Shown here piece after piece: positions 18,496-27,974 of a stretch of DNA of 64,000 nucleotides. The position numbers were made by a program, and so were the translations under genes. The stretch is from NCBI GenBank assembly GCA_900129675.1, contig FSRD01000001.1, positions 3,647,501 to 3,711,500 of the forward strand. Reading direction: 5' to 3'. Every line of letters starts with the position of its first letter. Within the stretch, counting starts at the first letter, position 1. Under the pieces are notes generated by a model. That model saw nothing but the letters and a program-made list of their open reading frames with translations. It searched no databases and was not told where the DNA came from. The stretch comes from Bradyrhizobium erythrophlei (lineage in GTDB: Bacteria > Pseudomonadota > Alphaproteobacteria > Rhizobiales > Xanthobacteraceae).

Positions 18496-20442
18496 ATGGA
18501 CCTTTTCGATCTAGCCAGAAACCGGGGAATCCAGACCGAATTTATCGACGGTCAAGGCCACCGCCGTGTGACGGACGCAGCGGCGCTCAAGATCATCCTG
18601 GATTCCCTGCCACCGCAGACGCCACGCCGCCTGCTCGCCGACCCAGTCGTGGTTCGATCCGGCCAGCCCGCGCGCAGCGAATTGACGCAGGCTGCAACAT
18701 TGCCCCTGCGATGGAAAATCGTGGCTGGCTCTAAGGTTATCGCCGAGGGAAGAACCTCCGATCGCGTTATCGTCTGGCCACAGGACTTGCCGCCGGGTGT
18801 CCACCGGCTCAATCTGACCGATGCGTCGCCGTTCACCGAAGATGTGCCATTGATCGTGGCGCCAGCAAGGGCCTTTGGCGGGGATTTCGACCGCTGCTGG
18901 CTGCTCGCGGTCCAGCTCTATGGCGTCCGCTCGGCGCGCAACTGGGGGATGGGGGACTTCACCGACCTCCACGGCCTGATCGAACTGGCGCACCATCTGG
19001 GTGCCGACGGCGTCGGCCTCAACCCGCTGCATGCGCTGTTCGACGATCGGCCCGCCGATTGCAGCCCGTACTCGCCGAACAGCCGGCTGTTCCTCAATGC
19101 GCTCTATATCGATGTCGAAAAACTTCCCGAATTCCGCGCCGATCCGCAGGCCAGGGGCGTGCTCGCGCATCTGCGGGCCAACGACGTGGTCGATTATGTA
19201 GCGGTGGCCGGGCTGAAATGGCGGGCGTTGCGGGCGGCGTTCGACGCCTTCAAAATCAATCCAAACGCCGAACGCAAGCAGGATTTTGAAAAATTCCGCG
19301 CCGAGCGCGCGCCATTGCTGGCGCACTTCGCCTGCTTTGAGGTGCTGCGGCACAAGTTCAACGAGGCCTGGTGGGAATGGCCGGAGCAATGGCGGCAACC
19401 CGACGAGGCCAGATGCGCCGGCTTGCGCAACGGCGCCGATGCGCCGGAAATCGAATTCGTCGAATTCGTGCAATGGATCGCCGACCGGCAATTGCAGGCG
19501 TGCAAGGATCACGCGCACCGGCTCGGCATGAAGGTCGGGCTCTATCTCGACGTCGCCGTCGGCGTGCAATCCGGCGGGTTCGATGCCTGGAACGAGCAGG
19601 CGGCGATCTCGCGCCATCTCGGGATCGGCGCGCCGCCGGATCCGCTGGCTCCCGCCGGACAGGACTGGGGCCTCGCGGGTTTCAATGCCGCCGGACTGGA
19701 ATCGCAGTCGTTTGAGCCTTATCGCGAGATGTTGCGCGCCTCGATGCGTCACGCCGGTGCGATCCGGCTCGACCATGTGCTGGGCTTGGAGCGGCTCTAC
19801 CTCGTGCCGCGCGGGTTCAGCGCGGCTGACGGCGTCTATGTCAAGATGCCGCTCGAGGCGCTGCTGGCCGTGACCGCGGAGCAAAGCGTCGCGCATCGCT
19901 GCGTGGTGATCGGCGAAGACCTCGGCACCGTGCCGGAGGGCTTTCGTGCGCGGATGGCCGATTGGGGCATCTGGTCCTATCTGGTGATGATGTTCGAGCG
20001 CGAGGATCACGGCCCGTTCAGGGGCGTCGACCATTACGCGGCCAATGCGCTGGTCACCATCAATACCCACGATCTCTCGACCTATGCCGGCTGGCGCTCC
20101 TTCAGCGATCTGAAGCTGAAGCGCTCGCTCGGAATGGATCCGGGGGAGAGCGACGATGCGCGCTGGCACGCGCTGACCATGCTGGATGATGTGCTGCGTC
20201 ACCACGCCATCGACAGCCACGATCTCTATTCGGTGCTGCAGTTCCTGGCGCGAACCAAATCCAGGATGCTGGCGGTCTCCCTGGAGGATCTGCTGGGCCT
20301 GATCGACCAGCCCAACATCCCCGGCACCGTGGACGAACATCCGAACTGGCGGAGGCGGCTTCCGGTCTCGATTGAGCATATCGCCTCCGCCGTCGACATC
20401 GACGCGCTCAAGCGCGCAATGCGTGAGCGCGCCTCGATTTGA
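18496..20442 (+). CDS. malQ: 4-alpha-glucanotransferase (amylomaltase)
   Basis: MalQ disproportionates malto-oligosaccharides, joining short chains and releasing glucose. The 648-residue GH77 protein has an N-terminal domain of about 140 residues, then the barrel with the RNWGMGDFTDL motif, the GAIRLDHVLGL motif that carries the nucleophile aspartate, a VIGEDLGTVP segment with the acid/base glutamate, and a TINTHDLSTYAGW motif with the third carboxylate. I chose the ATG at 18496; a TTG at 18466 in the same frame is possible, and neither has a clear ribosome-binding site. The gene diverges from the glgE operon and is followed 19 bases later by the GH15 gene. Confidence 0.95.
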   Translation: MDLFDLARNRGIQTEFIDGQGHRRVTDAAALKIILDSLPPQTPRRLLADPVVVRSGQPARSELTQAATLPLRWKIVAGSKVIAEGRTSDRVIVWPQDLPPGVHRLNLTDASPFTEDVPLIVAPARAFGGDFDRCWLLAVQLYGVRSARNWGMGDFTDLHGLIELAHHLGADGVGLNPLHALFDDRPADCSPYSPNSRLFLNALYIDVEKLPEFRADPQARGVLAHLRANDVVDYVAVAGLKWRALRAAFDAFKINPNAERKQDFEKFRAERAPLLAHFACFEVLRHKFNEAWWEWPEQWRQPDEARCAGLRNGADAPEIEFVEFVQWIADRQLQACKDHAHRLGMKVGLYLDVAVGVQSGGFDAWNEQAAISRHLGIGAPPDPLAPAGQDWGLAGFNAAGLESQSFEPYREMLRASMRHAGAIRLDHVLGLERLYLVPRGFSAADGVYVKMPLEALLAVTAEQSVAHRCVVIGEDLGTVPEGFRARMADWGIWSYLVMMFEREDHGPFRGVDHYAANALVTINTHDLSTYAGWRSFSDLKLKRSLGMDPGESDDARWHALTMLDDVLRHHAIDSHDLYSVLQFLARTKSRMLAVSLEDLLGLIDQPNIPGTVDEHPNWRRRLPVSIEHIASAVDIDALKRAMRERASI

Positions 20443-20461
20443 TTTAAGACGGTATTGAAAC

Positions 20462-22267
20462 GTGTCGTGCCGAATCGAAGATTATGGGCTGATCGGCGAT
20501 TGCGAGACCGCAGCATTGGTCGGCCGCGACGGATCGATCGACTGGCTGTGCTGGCCGGCGTTCGATTCCGACGCCTGCTTTGCGGCATTGCTTGGCACGT
20601 TGAAAAATGGCCGCTGGCAGATCGCGCCCTCGGGCAAAATCACAAAGACCTCGCGGCGTTACCGGGACAACACGCTGATCCTGGAAACGCGATTCGAGAC
20701 CGCCGACGGCGTGGTTGCCCTGATCGATTTCATGCCGCCGCGCGGCAAGGCCTCCGACGTGGTCCGGCTGGTGCGCGGCATCAGCGGCCGGGTGAAGCTG
20801 CGGATGCAGCTGGTGATCCGGTTCGGCTTCGGCACCGATATTCCCTGGGTCAAGAAAAACCCGGACGGATCAGGGCTGCTCGCGATTTGCGGGCAGGACA
20901 TGACGGTGCTGCGAACGCCGGTCGAGACCCGCGGCGAAGATTTGACCACGGTGGCCGATTTCGAAGTAAGCGAGGGTGAGACCGTCCCCTTCGTCCTCAC
21001 CTACGGACCTTCGCATCTGCCCGTCCCCGAGCCGATCGATCCGGCGCAGGCCTTGCAGGATACCGAAGATTTCTGGACCGAATGGTGCCGCCATTGCAGC
21101 TATGACGGCGGCAATCGCGATCTCGTCATGCGCTCGCTGATCGCGCTGAAGGCGCTGACCTATGCTCCGACCGGCGGCATTGTCGCCGCACCCACGACCT
21201 CGCTGCCGGAAAAGCTCGGCGGCGCACGCAATTGGGATTACCGCTTTTGCTGGCTGCGCGACGCCACCTTCACGCTGCTGGCGCTGATGAACTCCGGTTA
21301 TACCGAGGAAGCCGCGGCCTGGCATAATTGGCTGCTGCGGGTGGTGGCGGGATCGCCGGCCAACATGCAGATCATGTATGGCATCATGGGCCAGCGGCGC
21401 CTGCTGGAATGGGAAGCTGGCTGGCTGCCCGGTTACGAAGGTGCAAAGCCGGTCCGGGTCGGCAACGCCGCGCATGCGCAGCTGCAGCTCGATGTCTATG
21501 GCGAGCTGATCGACGCCTTCCACCAGTCACGGATGGCGAAGCTGCAGCTCGACGAAGGAAGCTGGGCGCTCGAATGCGCTGTGCTTGAGCATCTTGCGGA
21601 GGAGTGGGACCAGCCCGACCACGGCATCTGGGAACGGCGCGGCGACGGCAGGCATTACGTCTCGTCGAAAGTCATGACGTGGGTCGCCTTCGACCGCGGC
21701 ATCAAGAGCGCCGAAAAATTCGGATTCAAGGCGCCGCTGGAGAAGTGGCGGGCCTTGCGCGACACCATCCATCGCGAGACCTGCGAAAACGGCTTTGATC
21801 GCGAACTAAATTCGTTCGTGGAGTCCTATGGCTCGAAACTGCTCGATGCCAGCATCCTGATGCTGCCGTCGGTCGGGTTCCTTCCGCCGTCGGACCCTCG
21901 CGTTCGCGGCACACTGGCAGCGATCGAAAAATATCTGATGCGGGACGGTTTCGTGCTGCGGCACGATCCCCGCGAAGTATCCGACGAAAAGCAGCCGATC
22001 GAAGGCGCGTTCCTGGCCTGCAGCCTCTGGCTCGCCGACGCCTATGTGCTGGCCGGAGAGACCGCAAAGGCGCAAGCGCTGTTCGACCGCGTAGTCGCGG
22101 TCGCCAACGATCTCGGCCTGCTGGCCGAGGAATTCGACCCCGGCGCCGGCCGCCAGACCGGCAATTTCCCGCAGGCACTGACGCATATTGCGCTGATCAA
22201 CACCGCGCATAACCTCAGCGACGCCATGAAAACCGCCGAGAAGCCGGCGGTGCAGCGGTCGAAATAG
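20462..22267 (+). CDS. Glycoside hydrolase family 15 protein (glucoamylase/trehalase-like)
   Basis: This 601-residue protein begins with the IEDYGLIGDCETAALVGRDG pattern and contains RNWDYRFCWLRDATFTLLAL and DHGIWERRG (probable general acid E391). These define bacterial GH15 enzymes of the glucoamylase/trehalase type. Known members hydrolyse alpha-glucan ends or, as in mycobacteria, trehalose to glucose; the sequence alone does not settle which. Either activity would release glucose from the pools made by the neighbouring genes. There is no signal peptide, so it acts in the cytoplasm. The start is a GTG 19 bases after malQ, indicating a two-gene operon. Confidence 0.92.
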   Translation: MSCRIEDYGLIGDCETAALVGRDGSIDWLCWPAFDSDACFAALLGTLKNGRWQIAPSGKITKTSRRYRDNTLILETRFETADGVVALIDFMPPRGKASDVVRLVRGISGRVKLRMQLVIRFGFGTDIPWVKKNPDGSGLLAICGQDMTVLRTPVETRGEDLTTVADFEVSEGETVPFVLTYGPSHLPVPEPIDPAQALQDTEDFWTEWCRHCSYDGGNRDLVMRSLIALKALTYAPTGGIVAAPTTSLPEKLGGARNWDYRFCWLRDATFTLLALMNSGYTEEAAAWHNWLLRVVAGSPANMQIMYGIMGQRRLLEWEAGWLPGYEGAKPVRVGNAAHAQLQLDVYGELIDAFHQSRMAKLQLDEGSWALECAVLEHLAEEWDQPDHGIWERRGDGRHYVSSKVMTWVAFDRGIKSAEKFGFKAPLEKWRALRDTIHRETCENGFDRELNSFVESYGSKLLDASILMLPSVGFLPPSDPRVRGTLAAIEKYLMRDGFVLRHDPREVSDEKQPIEGAFLACSLWLADAYVLAGETAKAQALFDRVVAVANDLGLLAEEFDPGAGRQTGNFPQALTHIALINTAHNLSDAMKTAEKPAVQRSK

Positions 22268-22342
22268 CTCGATCCATCGAGCGTTGCGTGGAACTTGTGA
22301 GTCCATCATCGATTATCTGGGGAAATGCGAGGAGGTTGACGG

Positions 22343-23347
22343 ATGGCTCGCCTGTTCGTCGCGGCTGCTCTTGTGTGCTTATTGTCGAGCCCCGCGGTGC
22401 CGGCCAACCTCGACGCGACCGCAATCAACAATGCCGAATTCCGCGGCAAGCCTCCGGCCGAAGACAAAGCGGACGTGGTGATCGTGAAGGTGCAAATTCT
22501 TCTCGACCGCGCACTGTTCTCTCCCGGCGAAATTGATGGCAAGCTCGCCGAAAACACCCAAAAGGCGCTGCGGGCCTTTGCCGACGCGAAAAGCCTGACC
22601 TTTCAGACGACGATTACGCCGGAGCTCTGGACCGCGCTTACCCAGACCGGTCAGGATCCCGTCATCACCCAGTACACGATCGCCGAAGGCGACGTGAAGG
22701 GGCCATTTCTGAAAAAGCTTCCGGCGAAAATGGAAGACATGAAGAACCTCAAGGCGCTGAGCTACAGCAGTCCGCGGGAAGCCATCGCCGAAAAGTTTCA
22801 CATGAGCGAAGCGCTGCTATCGGCGCTCAATCCCGGAAAAACGTTCGACCGGGCCGGCGACACCATTTTTGTGGCGAACGTCCTCAACAAGCCAGGCAAG
22901 GTGACGATTGGCCGCGTAGAGGTCGACAAATCCCGACAGGCGGTCAGGGCATTCGATCCACAAGGCGCACTGGTCGGTGTCTTTCCGGCCACTGTCGGCA
23001 GCGAGGAGAAGCCTACGCCAAGCGGGACCCTGAAAGTCGTCTCCGTCGATGCCAATCCGACTTACCGCTACAACCCTCAATACAAGTTCAAGGGAGTGCG
23101 GTCCAGGCGGCCCTTCACCATCCAGCCGGGGCCGAACAATCCGGTGGGAGCATACTGGATCGGACTTTCGGCCGAGGGTTACGGCATCCACGGCACGCCG
23201 AACCCCGGCAAGATCAGCAAGTCCGAATCGCACGGCTGCGTCCGGCTAACCAACTGGGACGCGACCTGGCTCGCCAGCAATATCAAGAAAGGCACGCCGG
23301 TGGAGTTCGTTGAAGGTGTGCCGAGTGACAGGAACGCGCAGAGGTGA
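22343..23347 (+). CDS. L,D-transpeptidase (YkuD family), exported
   Basis: This 334-residue protein has a cleavable signal peptide (residues 1-20, hydrophobic core then PAVPA), a peptidoglycan-binding-like segment (about 45-105, including QILLDRALFSPGEIDGK), a middle region with a LysM-like stretch, and a C-terminal YkuD domain. The catalytic cysteine is C299 in the SHGCVRLTN motif. Such enzymes make 3-3 crosslinks or attach proteins to peptidoglycan in the periplasm. The ribosome-binding site GAGGAGG fits the ATG. It follows the GH15 gene by 75 bases and converges with the HAD gene; a functional link to glucan metabolism is not evident. Confidence 0.93.
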   Translation: MARLFVAAALVCLLSSPAVPANLDATAINNAEFRGKPPAEDKADVVIVKVQILLDRALFSPGEIDGKLAENTQKALRAFADAKSLTFQTTITPELWTALTQTGQDPVITQYTIAEGDVKGPFLKKLPAKMEDMKNLKALSYSSPREAIAEKFHMSEALLSALNPGKTFDRAGDTIFVANVLNKPGKVTIGRVEVDKSRQAVRAFDPQGALVGVFPATVGSEEKPTPSGTLKVVSVDANPTYRYNPQYKFKGVRSRRPFTIQPGPNNPVGAYWIGLSAEGYGIHGTPNPGKISKSESHGCVRLTNWDATWLASNIKKGTPVEFVEGVPSDRNAQR

Positions 23348-23368
23348 GGACCCGAACATATCGTGCCG

Positions 23369-24181
23369 CTAAGCAAGCTGGTTGATCTCCAGAACCCGCT
23401 CGATCGCCCTGGCGAAGCCGTCGTTCTCGTTCGTTTCGGTCACGTGGGTGGCGCGTTCCTTGACGTCGTCGGTAGCGTTGCCCATTGCGAACGAGATACC
23501 GCTTTTGGAAAACATCGCCAGGTCGTTCTGCATGTCGCCGATCGTTGCGATGGTATCGGTCGAAATGCCCAGCCGCCTCGCCATCGCCTCGACGAAAGTG
23601 CCCTTGTCGTGGCCGGGCGGCGTGACGTCGAGATAGTAGGTCTGCGAGCGAACCGCGGTGGCCTTTGTGCCTACCGCATCCTGCATGACCGTTTCGCAGC
23701 GTTGCAGCAGCGCCGCGTCCGAGCTGGCGCCGACGATCTTGCAGGCGGCGCCGAGATGAGGCGTGAAATCCGCGATGATGGAAGGGTCATGCTTGATCGC
23801 GCGCTTCTCGTGCGGAACGTATTCGCCGTCCGGGTTGCGCGTGTACCAGCGATCGTTGGTGAACAGCCAGATATCGACGCCGAATTCGGTGAGCACATCG
23901 AGGCTGCGCTGGGCGGTCGCGGGCGGTATCAGATGCTGCTCGATCGGCTTCAGTTGCGAATCGACGATCGAGCTGCCGTTGAAGGCGCCGACCGGCAGCG
24001 TGATCGCAAGCGGCGCGATCAAGAATCCCATCCCGATTGTCGGCCGGCTGGAGACGATGGTGAAGCCGATGCCGGCTGCGTGCAGCTTGCGCACCGCAGC
24101 CGTGGCGGCTTCGGTGAGTACCTTGTCCTTGGTCAGGAGCGTGCCATCGACATCGGAGACGACAAGGGCGGTGCGGGTCAT
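23369..24181 (-). CDS. HAD superfamily (Cof-type) phosphatase
   Basis: This 270-residue protein has the HAD nucleophile motif VSDVDGTLL (D10 and D12), a VSSRP motif II, and a C-terminal IGDMQNDLAMF motif IV, with a C2B-type cap between. That is the layout of Cof/YbiV sugar-phosphate phosphatases. Its start overlaps the gluconokinase stop by four bases, so it is the last gene of the pentose phosphate operon. A substrate among hexose or pentose phosphates is plausible from context, but the sequence does not identify it. Confidence 0.9.
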   Translation of the reverse strand: MTRTALVVSDVDGTLLTKDKVLTEAATAAVRKLHAAGIGFTIVSSRPTIGMGFLIAPLAITLPVGAFNGSSIVDSQLKPIEQHLIPPATAQRSLDVLTEFGVDIWLFTNDRWYTRNPDGEYVPHEKRAIKHDPSIIADFTPHLGAACKIVGASSDAALLQRCETVMQDAVGTKATAVRSQTYYLDVTPPGHDKGTFVEAMARRLGISTDTIATIGDMQNDLAMFSKSGISFAMGNATDDVKERATHVTETNENDGFARAIERVLEINQLA

Positions 24182-24702
24182 GAGTGTTCCAACTTCAATT
24201 GGCGGATGATGTCATCGACGATTGTCTCGACCGTCGCGTCGATCGATACCGTCACGGGATGTTCGTTCGCGTCCGGCGGCTCCAATGTCTGGAATTGGCT
24301 GGTCAGCAATCCCGGCGGCATGAAATGCCCCTTGCGCGCGGCAAGCCGGCCCGCGATCAGATCATATGTTCCGTCGAGAAAGACGATGCGGACGTCGTCG
24401 CGCCCGTGCACGAGGATGTTGCGGTAGGCGTGCTTCAGCGCCGAGCAGGCGATGACGGCGCGTTGGCCGGCTTTGCAGACGCGGTCGATCTCGTCGGCAA
24501 TCGCCTGCAGCCAGGGCCAGCGGTCTTCGTCCGTGAGGGGATGGCCGGCGCTCATTTTCGCAACATTGCTCGCGGGATGAAACTTGTCGCCATCCTCGCA
24601 ACGCCAGCCGAGGCGTGCGGCCAGGCGGTCGGCGATGGTGCTCTTGCCCGAGCCGGAAACGCCCATCACCACCAGCGCGCAAGGGTTGGCTGCATCACCC
24701 AC
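24178..24702 (-). CDS. gntK: Gluconokinase
   Basis: This 174-residue protein has a P-loop at residues 14-22 (GVSGSGKST), the EDGDKFHPASNVAKMSAGHPLTD substrate-binding region and a CSALKHAYRNIL motif, all typical of GntK. It phosphorylates gluconate to 6-phosphogluconate, feeding the gnd step of the same operon. It overlaps pgl by eight bases. Gluconate could arise from periplasmic PQQ glucose oxidation, which links this gene to the PQQ genes further on; that link is inference. Confidence 0.95.
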   Translation of the reverse strand: MGDAANPCALVVMGVSGSGKSTIADRLAARLGWRCEDGDKFHPASNVAKMSAGHPLTDEDRWPWLQAIADEIDRVCKAGQRAVIACSALKHAYRNILVHGRDDVRIVFLDGTYDLIAGRLAARKGHFMPPGLLTSQFQTLEPPDANEHPVTVSIDATVETIVDDIIRQLKLEHS

Positions 24703-25447
24703 GAAAATTCTCCGGCAGCGCCCCCTGATCCACCAGCCAGATCGTCTCGCCCAGGGATCGCGCGCGGTTCGCCGGCAGGTTCTCGGCTGCGAATAGCCGC
24801 GTCAAGATCGCCTGCTTTTCGGAGCCCGCGATCTCGAACAGCATCTCGCGGCACGAGGCCAGCGCGGGCAGTGTCAGTGTGACCCGCGGCACGAACGGCT
24901 CGACATGCGCCCTGGGGACGCCGACCACCCAGCGTCGGGTTTCGTCCAGCGCCGGGTAGTCCGGAAACAGCGAGGCGGTGTGGCCGTCGGGACCGACGCC
25001 CATCAGCACGAGATCGAACAAGGGGCGGGCCGGGTCCAGTTCGTCAGCGCCATAGAACGATTTCAACGCGTGTTGATAAAGCTCGGCGCTTTTATCGGGA
25101 TTATCGGGATGGGCGGTGTCGGTCGGAATCGGATGGATGTTCGATGCGGGGGCGCATTGGTCCAGAAAGGCCTTTCGCGCCATGTTCATATTGTTGAGCG
25201 GATCGCCTGCCGGCACAAAACGCTCGTCGCCGATGAACCAGTGCACGCGATCCCAGGGGATCCTGCCGCGATACGGTTCGGTCGCGAGCAATTGGTAGAG
25301 CGCTTTCGGGCTGGACCCGCCGGTCAGGCAGATCGCGATGCGGCCGGGATTGGCCGCAATCCTGGCGATAACGCGTTCCGCGGCGGCGTTCGCCAGCGCC
25401 GCCGGATCGGCGACCGCGATGACCTTGCGATGATCGCCCATGGCCAT
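24695..25447 (-). CDS. pgl: 6-phosphogluconolactonase
   Basis: This 250-residue protein carries the DevB/Pgl-type motifs CLTGGSSPKALYQLL, a DRVHWFIGDERFVP segment and the LMGVGPDGHTASLFPD motif. It hydrolyses 6-phosphogluconolactone in the oxidative pentose phosphate pathway. It begins two bases after the zwf stop codon, so the two consecutive enzymes are co-translated. The length is normal for the family. Confidence 0.96.
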   Translation of the reverse strand: MAMGDHRKVIAVADPAALANAAAERVIARIAANPGRIAICLTGGSSPKALYQLLATEPYRGRIPWDRVHWFIGDERFVPAGDPLNNMNMARKAFLDQCAPASNIHPIPTDTAHPDNPDKSAELYQHALKSFYGADELDPARPLFDLVLMGVGPDGHTASLFPDYPALDETRRWVVGVPRAHVEPFVPRVTLTLPALASCREMLFEIAGSEKQAILTRLFAAENLPANRARSLGETIWLVDQGALPENFRG

Positions 25448-25449
25448 GG

Positions 25450-26961
25450 TCAGGTCAGCTTCCGCCAGCTTCGGCCGTCGCGCTCCAGGAGATCGTTGGC
25501 CTCTTCGGGGCCTTCGCTGCCGGGTTCGTAGATCTTCAGCCCCTTGCCGCCGGCGTTCTTCCAGGCGTCCAGAAACGGCTGCACCGCCCGCCAGCCGGCC
25601 TCGACGCTGTCGGCGCGCTGAAACAGGATGTTGTCGCCGATCATGCAGTCGTAGATCAGCGTCTCGTAGCCGGTCGAGGGTTCGGCCTGGAAGTAATCCT
25701 TGTAGCGGAATTTCATCTCGACGCCATCGATGTTGACGGCCGGTCCCGGCACCTTGGTATTGAACTGCAACGCGATGCCTTCGGTCGGCTCGGTCGAGAT
25801 GATCAGGTAGTTTTGCGACAGCCGGTCCACCGGCGTGTCGCGGAACATCGCGAACGGCGCCTGCTTGAACTTGATCGCGATCTCGGTGCGTTTGGCGCCG
25901 AGCGCCTTGCCGGTGCGCAGGTAAAACGGCACGCCGGCCCAGCGCCAGTTGTCGATGGTCAGTTTCAGCGCGGCGTAAGTCTCGGTGGTGCTGGTGGGCT
26001 TGACGTTCGCGGTCCGGCGATAGTCCTCGATCTCGGTGTCGCCGATCCTGCCGGCCCGGTATTGTCCGCGCACCGAGTTTTGCAGCGCCTCCTGCTCGGT
26101 CTGGGTCTGGATCGCCGCCAGCACTTCGGCCTTTTCCGAGCGCACGGCGTGGGCGTTGAACTTCACCGGCGGCTCCATCGCGACCAGCGACAGCAGTTGG
26201 AACAGATGGTTCGGCACCATGTCGCGCAGCGCGCCGGTCACGTCATAGAAACTGCCGCGATGCCCGACGCCGAGCTTCTCGTCGACCGTGATCTGGATAT
26301 GGTCGATGTGATTGCGATTCCAGATCGGCTCGAACATGCCGTTGGCGAAGCGCAGCACCAGGATGTTCTGGACGGTTTCCTTGCCGAGGTAATGATCGAT
26401 CCGGTAAATCTGATGCTCGTCGACGAGCTTCAGCAATTCGTTGTTCAGCGTCTTCGCCGAGGCCAGATCGGTGCCGAACGGCTTCTCGATCACCAGCCGC
26501 CGCCATGAACCGTTTTCGGCCAGCATGCCGGTGCGGCCGAGCTCGCGGCTGATCGGCAGGAAGCCGCTCGGAGGTGTTGCGAGATAAAACAGCCGATTGC
26601 CGCCGGTCTCGCGCGCGGCTTCAAGTCTATCGAGCCTATCGCGCAGCGCATCGAATGACGCCGGGTCTTTCGGATCGGCCTCGATGCAGGTGACGCAGGC
26701 GAGCAGCCGTCTGGCGAGCGCGTCGTCGACCTTGCGGGTGGCAAACTGGTGCAGACCCTTGGTCAGGCTCTCGGTCAATTGCTCGCTCGACATCCCCTTG
26801 CGGGCGATGCCGACGATGCAGAAATTTTCCGGCAGCAGGTCGTTGGCGGCGAGGTTATAGAGCGCAGGGATCACCAGCCGGTGGGCAAGATCGCCGGTCA
26901 CGCCGAAGATGACGATGGAGCAGGGATCGGGCTGTTTTTGTTTGGCTTGACTGACGGTCAT
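25450..26961 (-). CDS. zwf: Glucose-6-phosphate 1-dehydrogenase
   Basis: This 503-residue enzyme oxidises glucose-6-phosphate to the lactone and reduces NAD(P)+. The nucleotide-binding region GVTGDLAHRLVIPALYNL lies at residues 20-37, and the active-site motif RIDHYLGKETVQNILVLRFAN is present with its catalytic histidine and lysine. The G-[AD]-L-RDMVPNHLFQL segment follows. The start overlaps the gnd stop by four bases (ATGA). It is the committing step of this operon. Confidence 0.97.
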   Translation of the reverse strand: MTVSQAKQKQPDPCSIVIFGVTGDLAHRLVIPALYNLAANDLLPENFCIVGIARKGMSSEQLTESLTKGLHQFATRKVDDALARRLLACVTCIEADPKDPASFDALRDRLDRLEAARETGGNRLFYLATPPSGFLPISRELGRTGMLAENGSWRRLVIEKPFGTDLASAKTLNNELLKLVDEHQIYRIDHYLGKETVQNILVLRFANGMFEPIWNRNHIDHIQITVDEKLGVGHRGSFYDVTGALRDMVPNHLFQLLSLVAMEPPVKFNAHAVRSEKAEVLAAIQTQTEQEALQNSVRGQYRAGRIGDTEIEDYRRTANVKPTSTTETYAALKLTIDNWRWAGVPFYLRTGKALGAKRTEIAIKFKQAPFAMFRDTPVDRLSQNYLIISTEPTEGIALQFNTKVPGPAVNIDGVEMKFRYKDYFQAEPSTGYETLIYDCMIGDNILFQRADSVEAGWRAVQPFLDAWKNAGGKGLKIYEPGSEGPEEANDLLERDGRSWRKLT

Positions 26962-27962
26962 CTATCCCAGGCCTTTGAACCCGGCTTCTTCGGCGGTTCC
27001 TTGTGGCCGCCGAAGCCCGCGCGCATCGCCGAAAGAATCTTTTCGGCAAAGGTATGCTCCTTGCGCGAACGAAAGCGCGCAAACAGCGCAGCGGTCAGCA
27101 CCTCGGCCGGCACGGCCTCGTCGATCGCGGCATTGACGGTCCAGCGGCCTTCGCCGGAATCCTCGACGAACCCGGAATAGTTATCCAGCGTCTGGTTAGT
27201 CGCGAGCGCCGAAGCGGTGAGATCCAGCAGCCACGACGGGATCACGCTGCCGCGCCTCCAGACTTCGGCGATATCGGCGATATCCAGATCGAAGCGATGT
27301 TCCGGCGGCAGCGCGTCGATATTGGCGTTCTTCAGGATGTCAAACCCCTCGGCATAGGCCTGCATCAGGCCATATTCGATGCCGTTATGGATCATCTTGA
27401 CGAAGTGTCCGGCGCCCACCGGACCGGCGTGGATATAGCCCTGCTCGATCCTGGCATCGCGGCCTTCGCGGCCCTCCGTGCGCGGGATATCGCCGATGCC
27501 CGGCGCCAGTGTCTTGAAAATCGGATCGAGCCGGCCGACGACTTGCCTGTCGCCGCCGATCATCATGCAATAGCCGCGCTCGATGCCCCAGATGCCGCCC
27601 GAAGTGCCGACGTCGACATAATGCAGGCCGCGCTCCCGGAGCGCCTTGCCGCGGCGGACGTCGTCCTGCCAGAAAGTGTTGCCGCCGTCGATGACGACGT
27701 CGTCGGCCTGCATCAGCTTTGCAAGCGCGTCGATGGTCGCCTCGGTGATCTTGCCGGCCGGCAGCATCACCCAGGCGGTGCGCGGCTTGGTCAGCTTGGC
27801 GATGAAATCCTCCAGCGAATCGGCGCCGACCGCGCCGTCGGCCGCGAGTGCCGCGACCGCCTTGGAATCCTTGTCGTAAACCACGGCCGTATGTCCGCTC
27901 TTCATCAACCGGCGGACGATATTGCCGCCCATCCGGCCGAGGCCGATCATACCAAGCTGCAT
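26958..27962 (-). CDS. gnd: 6-phosphogluconate dehydrogenase (decarboxylating), short type
   Basis: This 334-residue enzyme has the Rossmann start MQLGMIGLGRMGGNIVRRL, a VDVGTSGGIWG motif and the HFVKMIHNGIEYGLMQAYAEG motif with the catalytic lysine. The length places it in the short GndA/YqeC group, which is often NAD+-preferring, and not in the 470-residue class. It oxidatively decarboxylates 6-phosphogluconate to ribulose-5-phosphate. It starts 12 bases after tal-pgi and overlaps zwf by four bases. Confidence 0.95.
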   Translation of the reverse strand: MQLGMIGLGRMGGNIVRRLMKSGHTAVVYDKDSKAVAALAADGAVGADSLEDFIAKLTKPRTAWVMLPAGKITEATIDALAKLMQADDVVIDGGNTFWQDDVRRGKALRERGLHYVDVGTSGGIWGIERGYCMMIGGDRQVVGRLDPIFKTLAPGIGDIPRTEGREGRDARIEQGYIHAGPVGAGHFVKMIHNGIEYGLMQAYAEGFDILKNANIDALPPEHRFDLDIADIAEVWRRGSVIPSWLLDLTASALATNQTLDNYSGFVEDSGEGRWTVNAAIDEAVPAEVLTAALFARFRSRKEHTFAEKILSAMRAGFGGHKEPPKKPGSKAWDR

Positions 27963-27974
27963 TCTGCAAATTCC

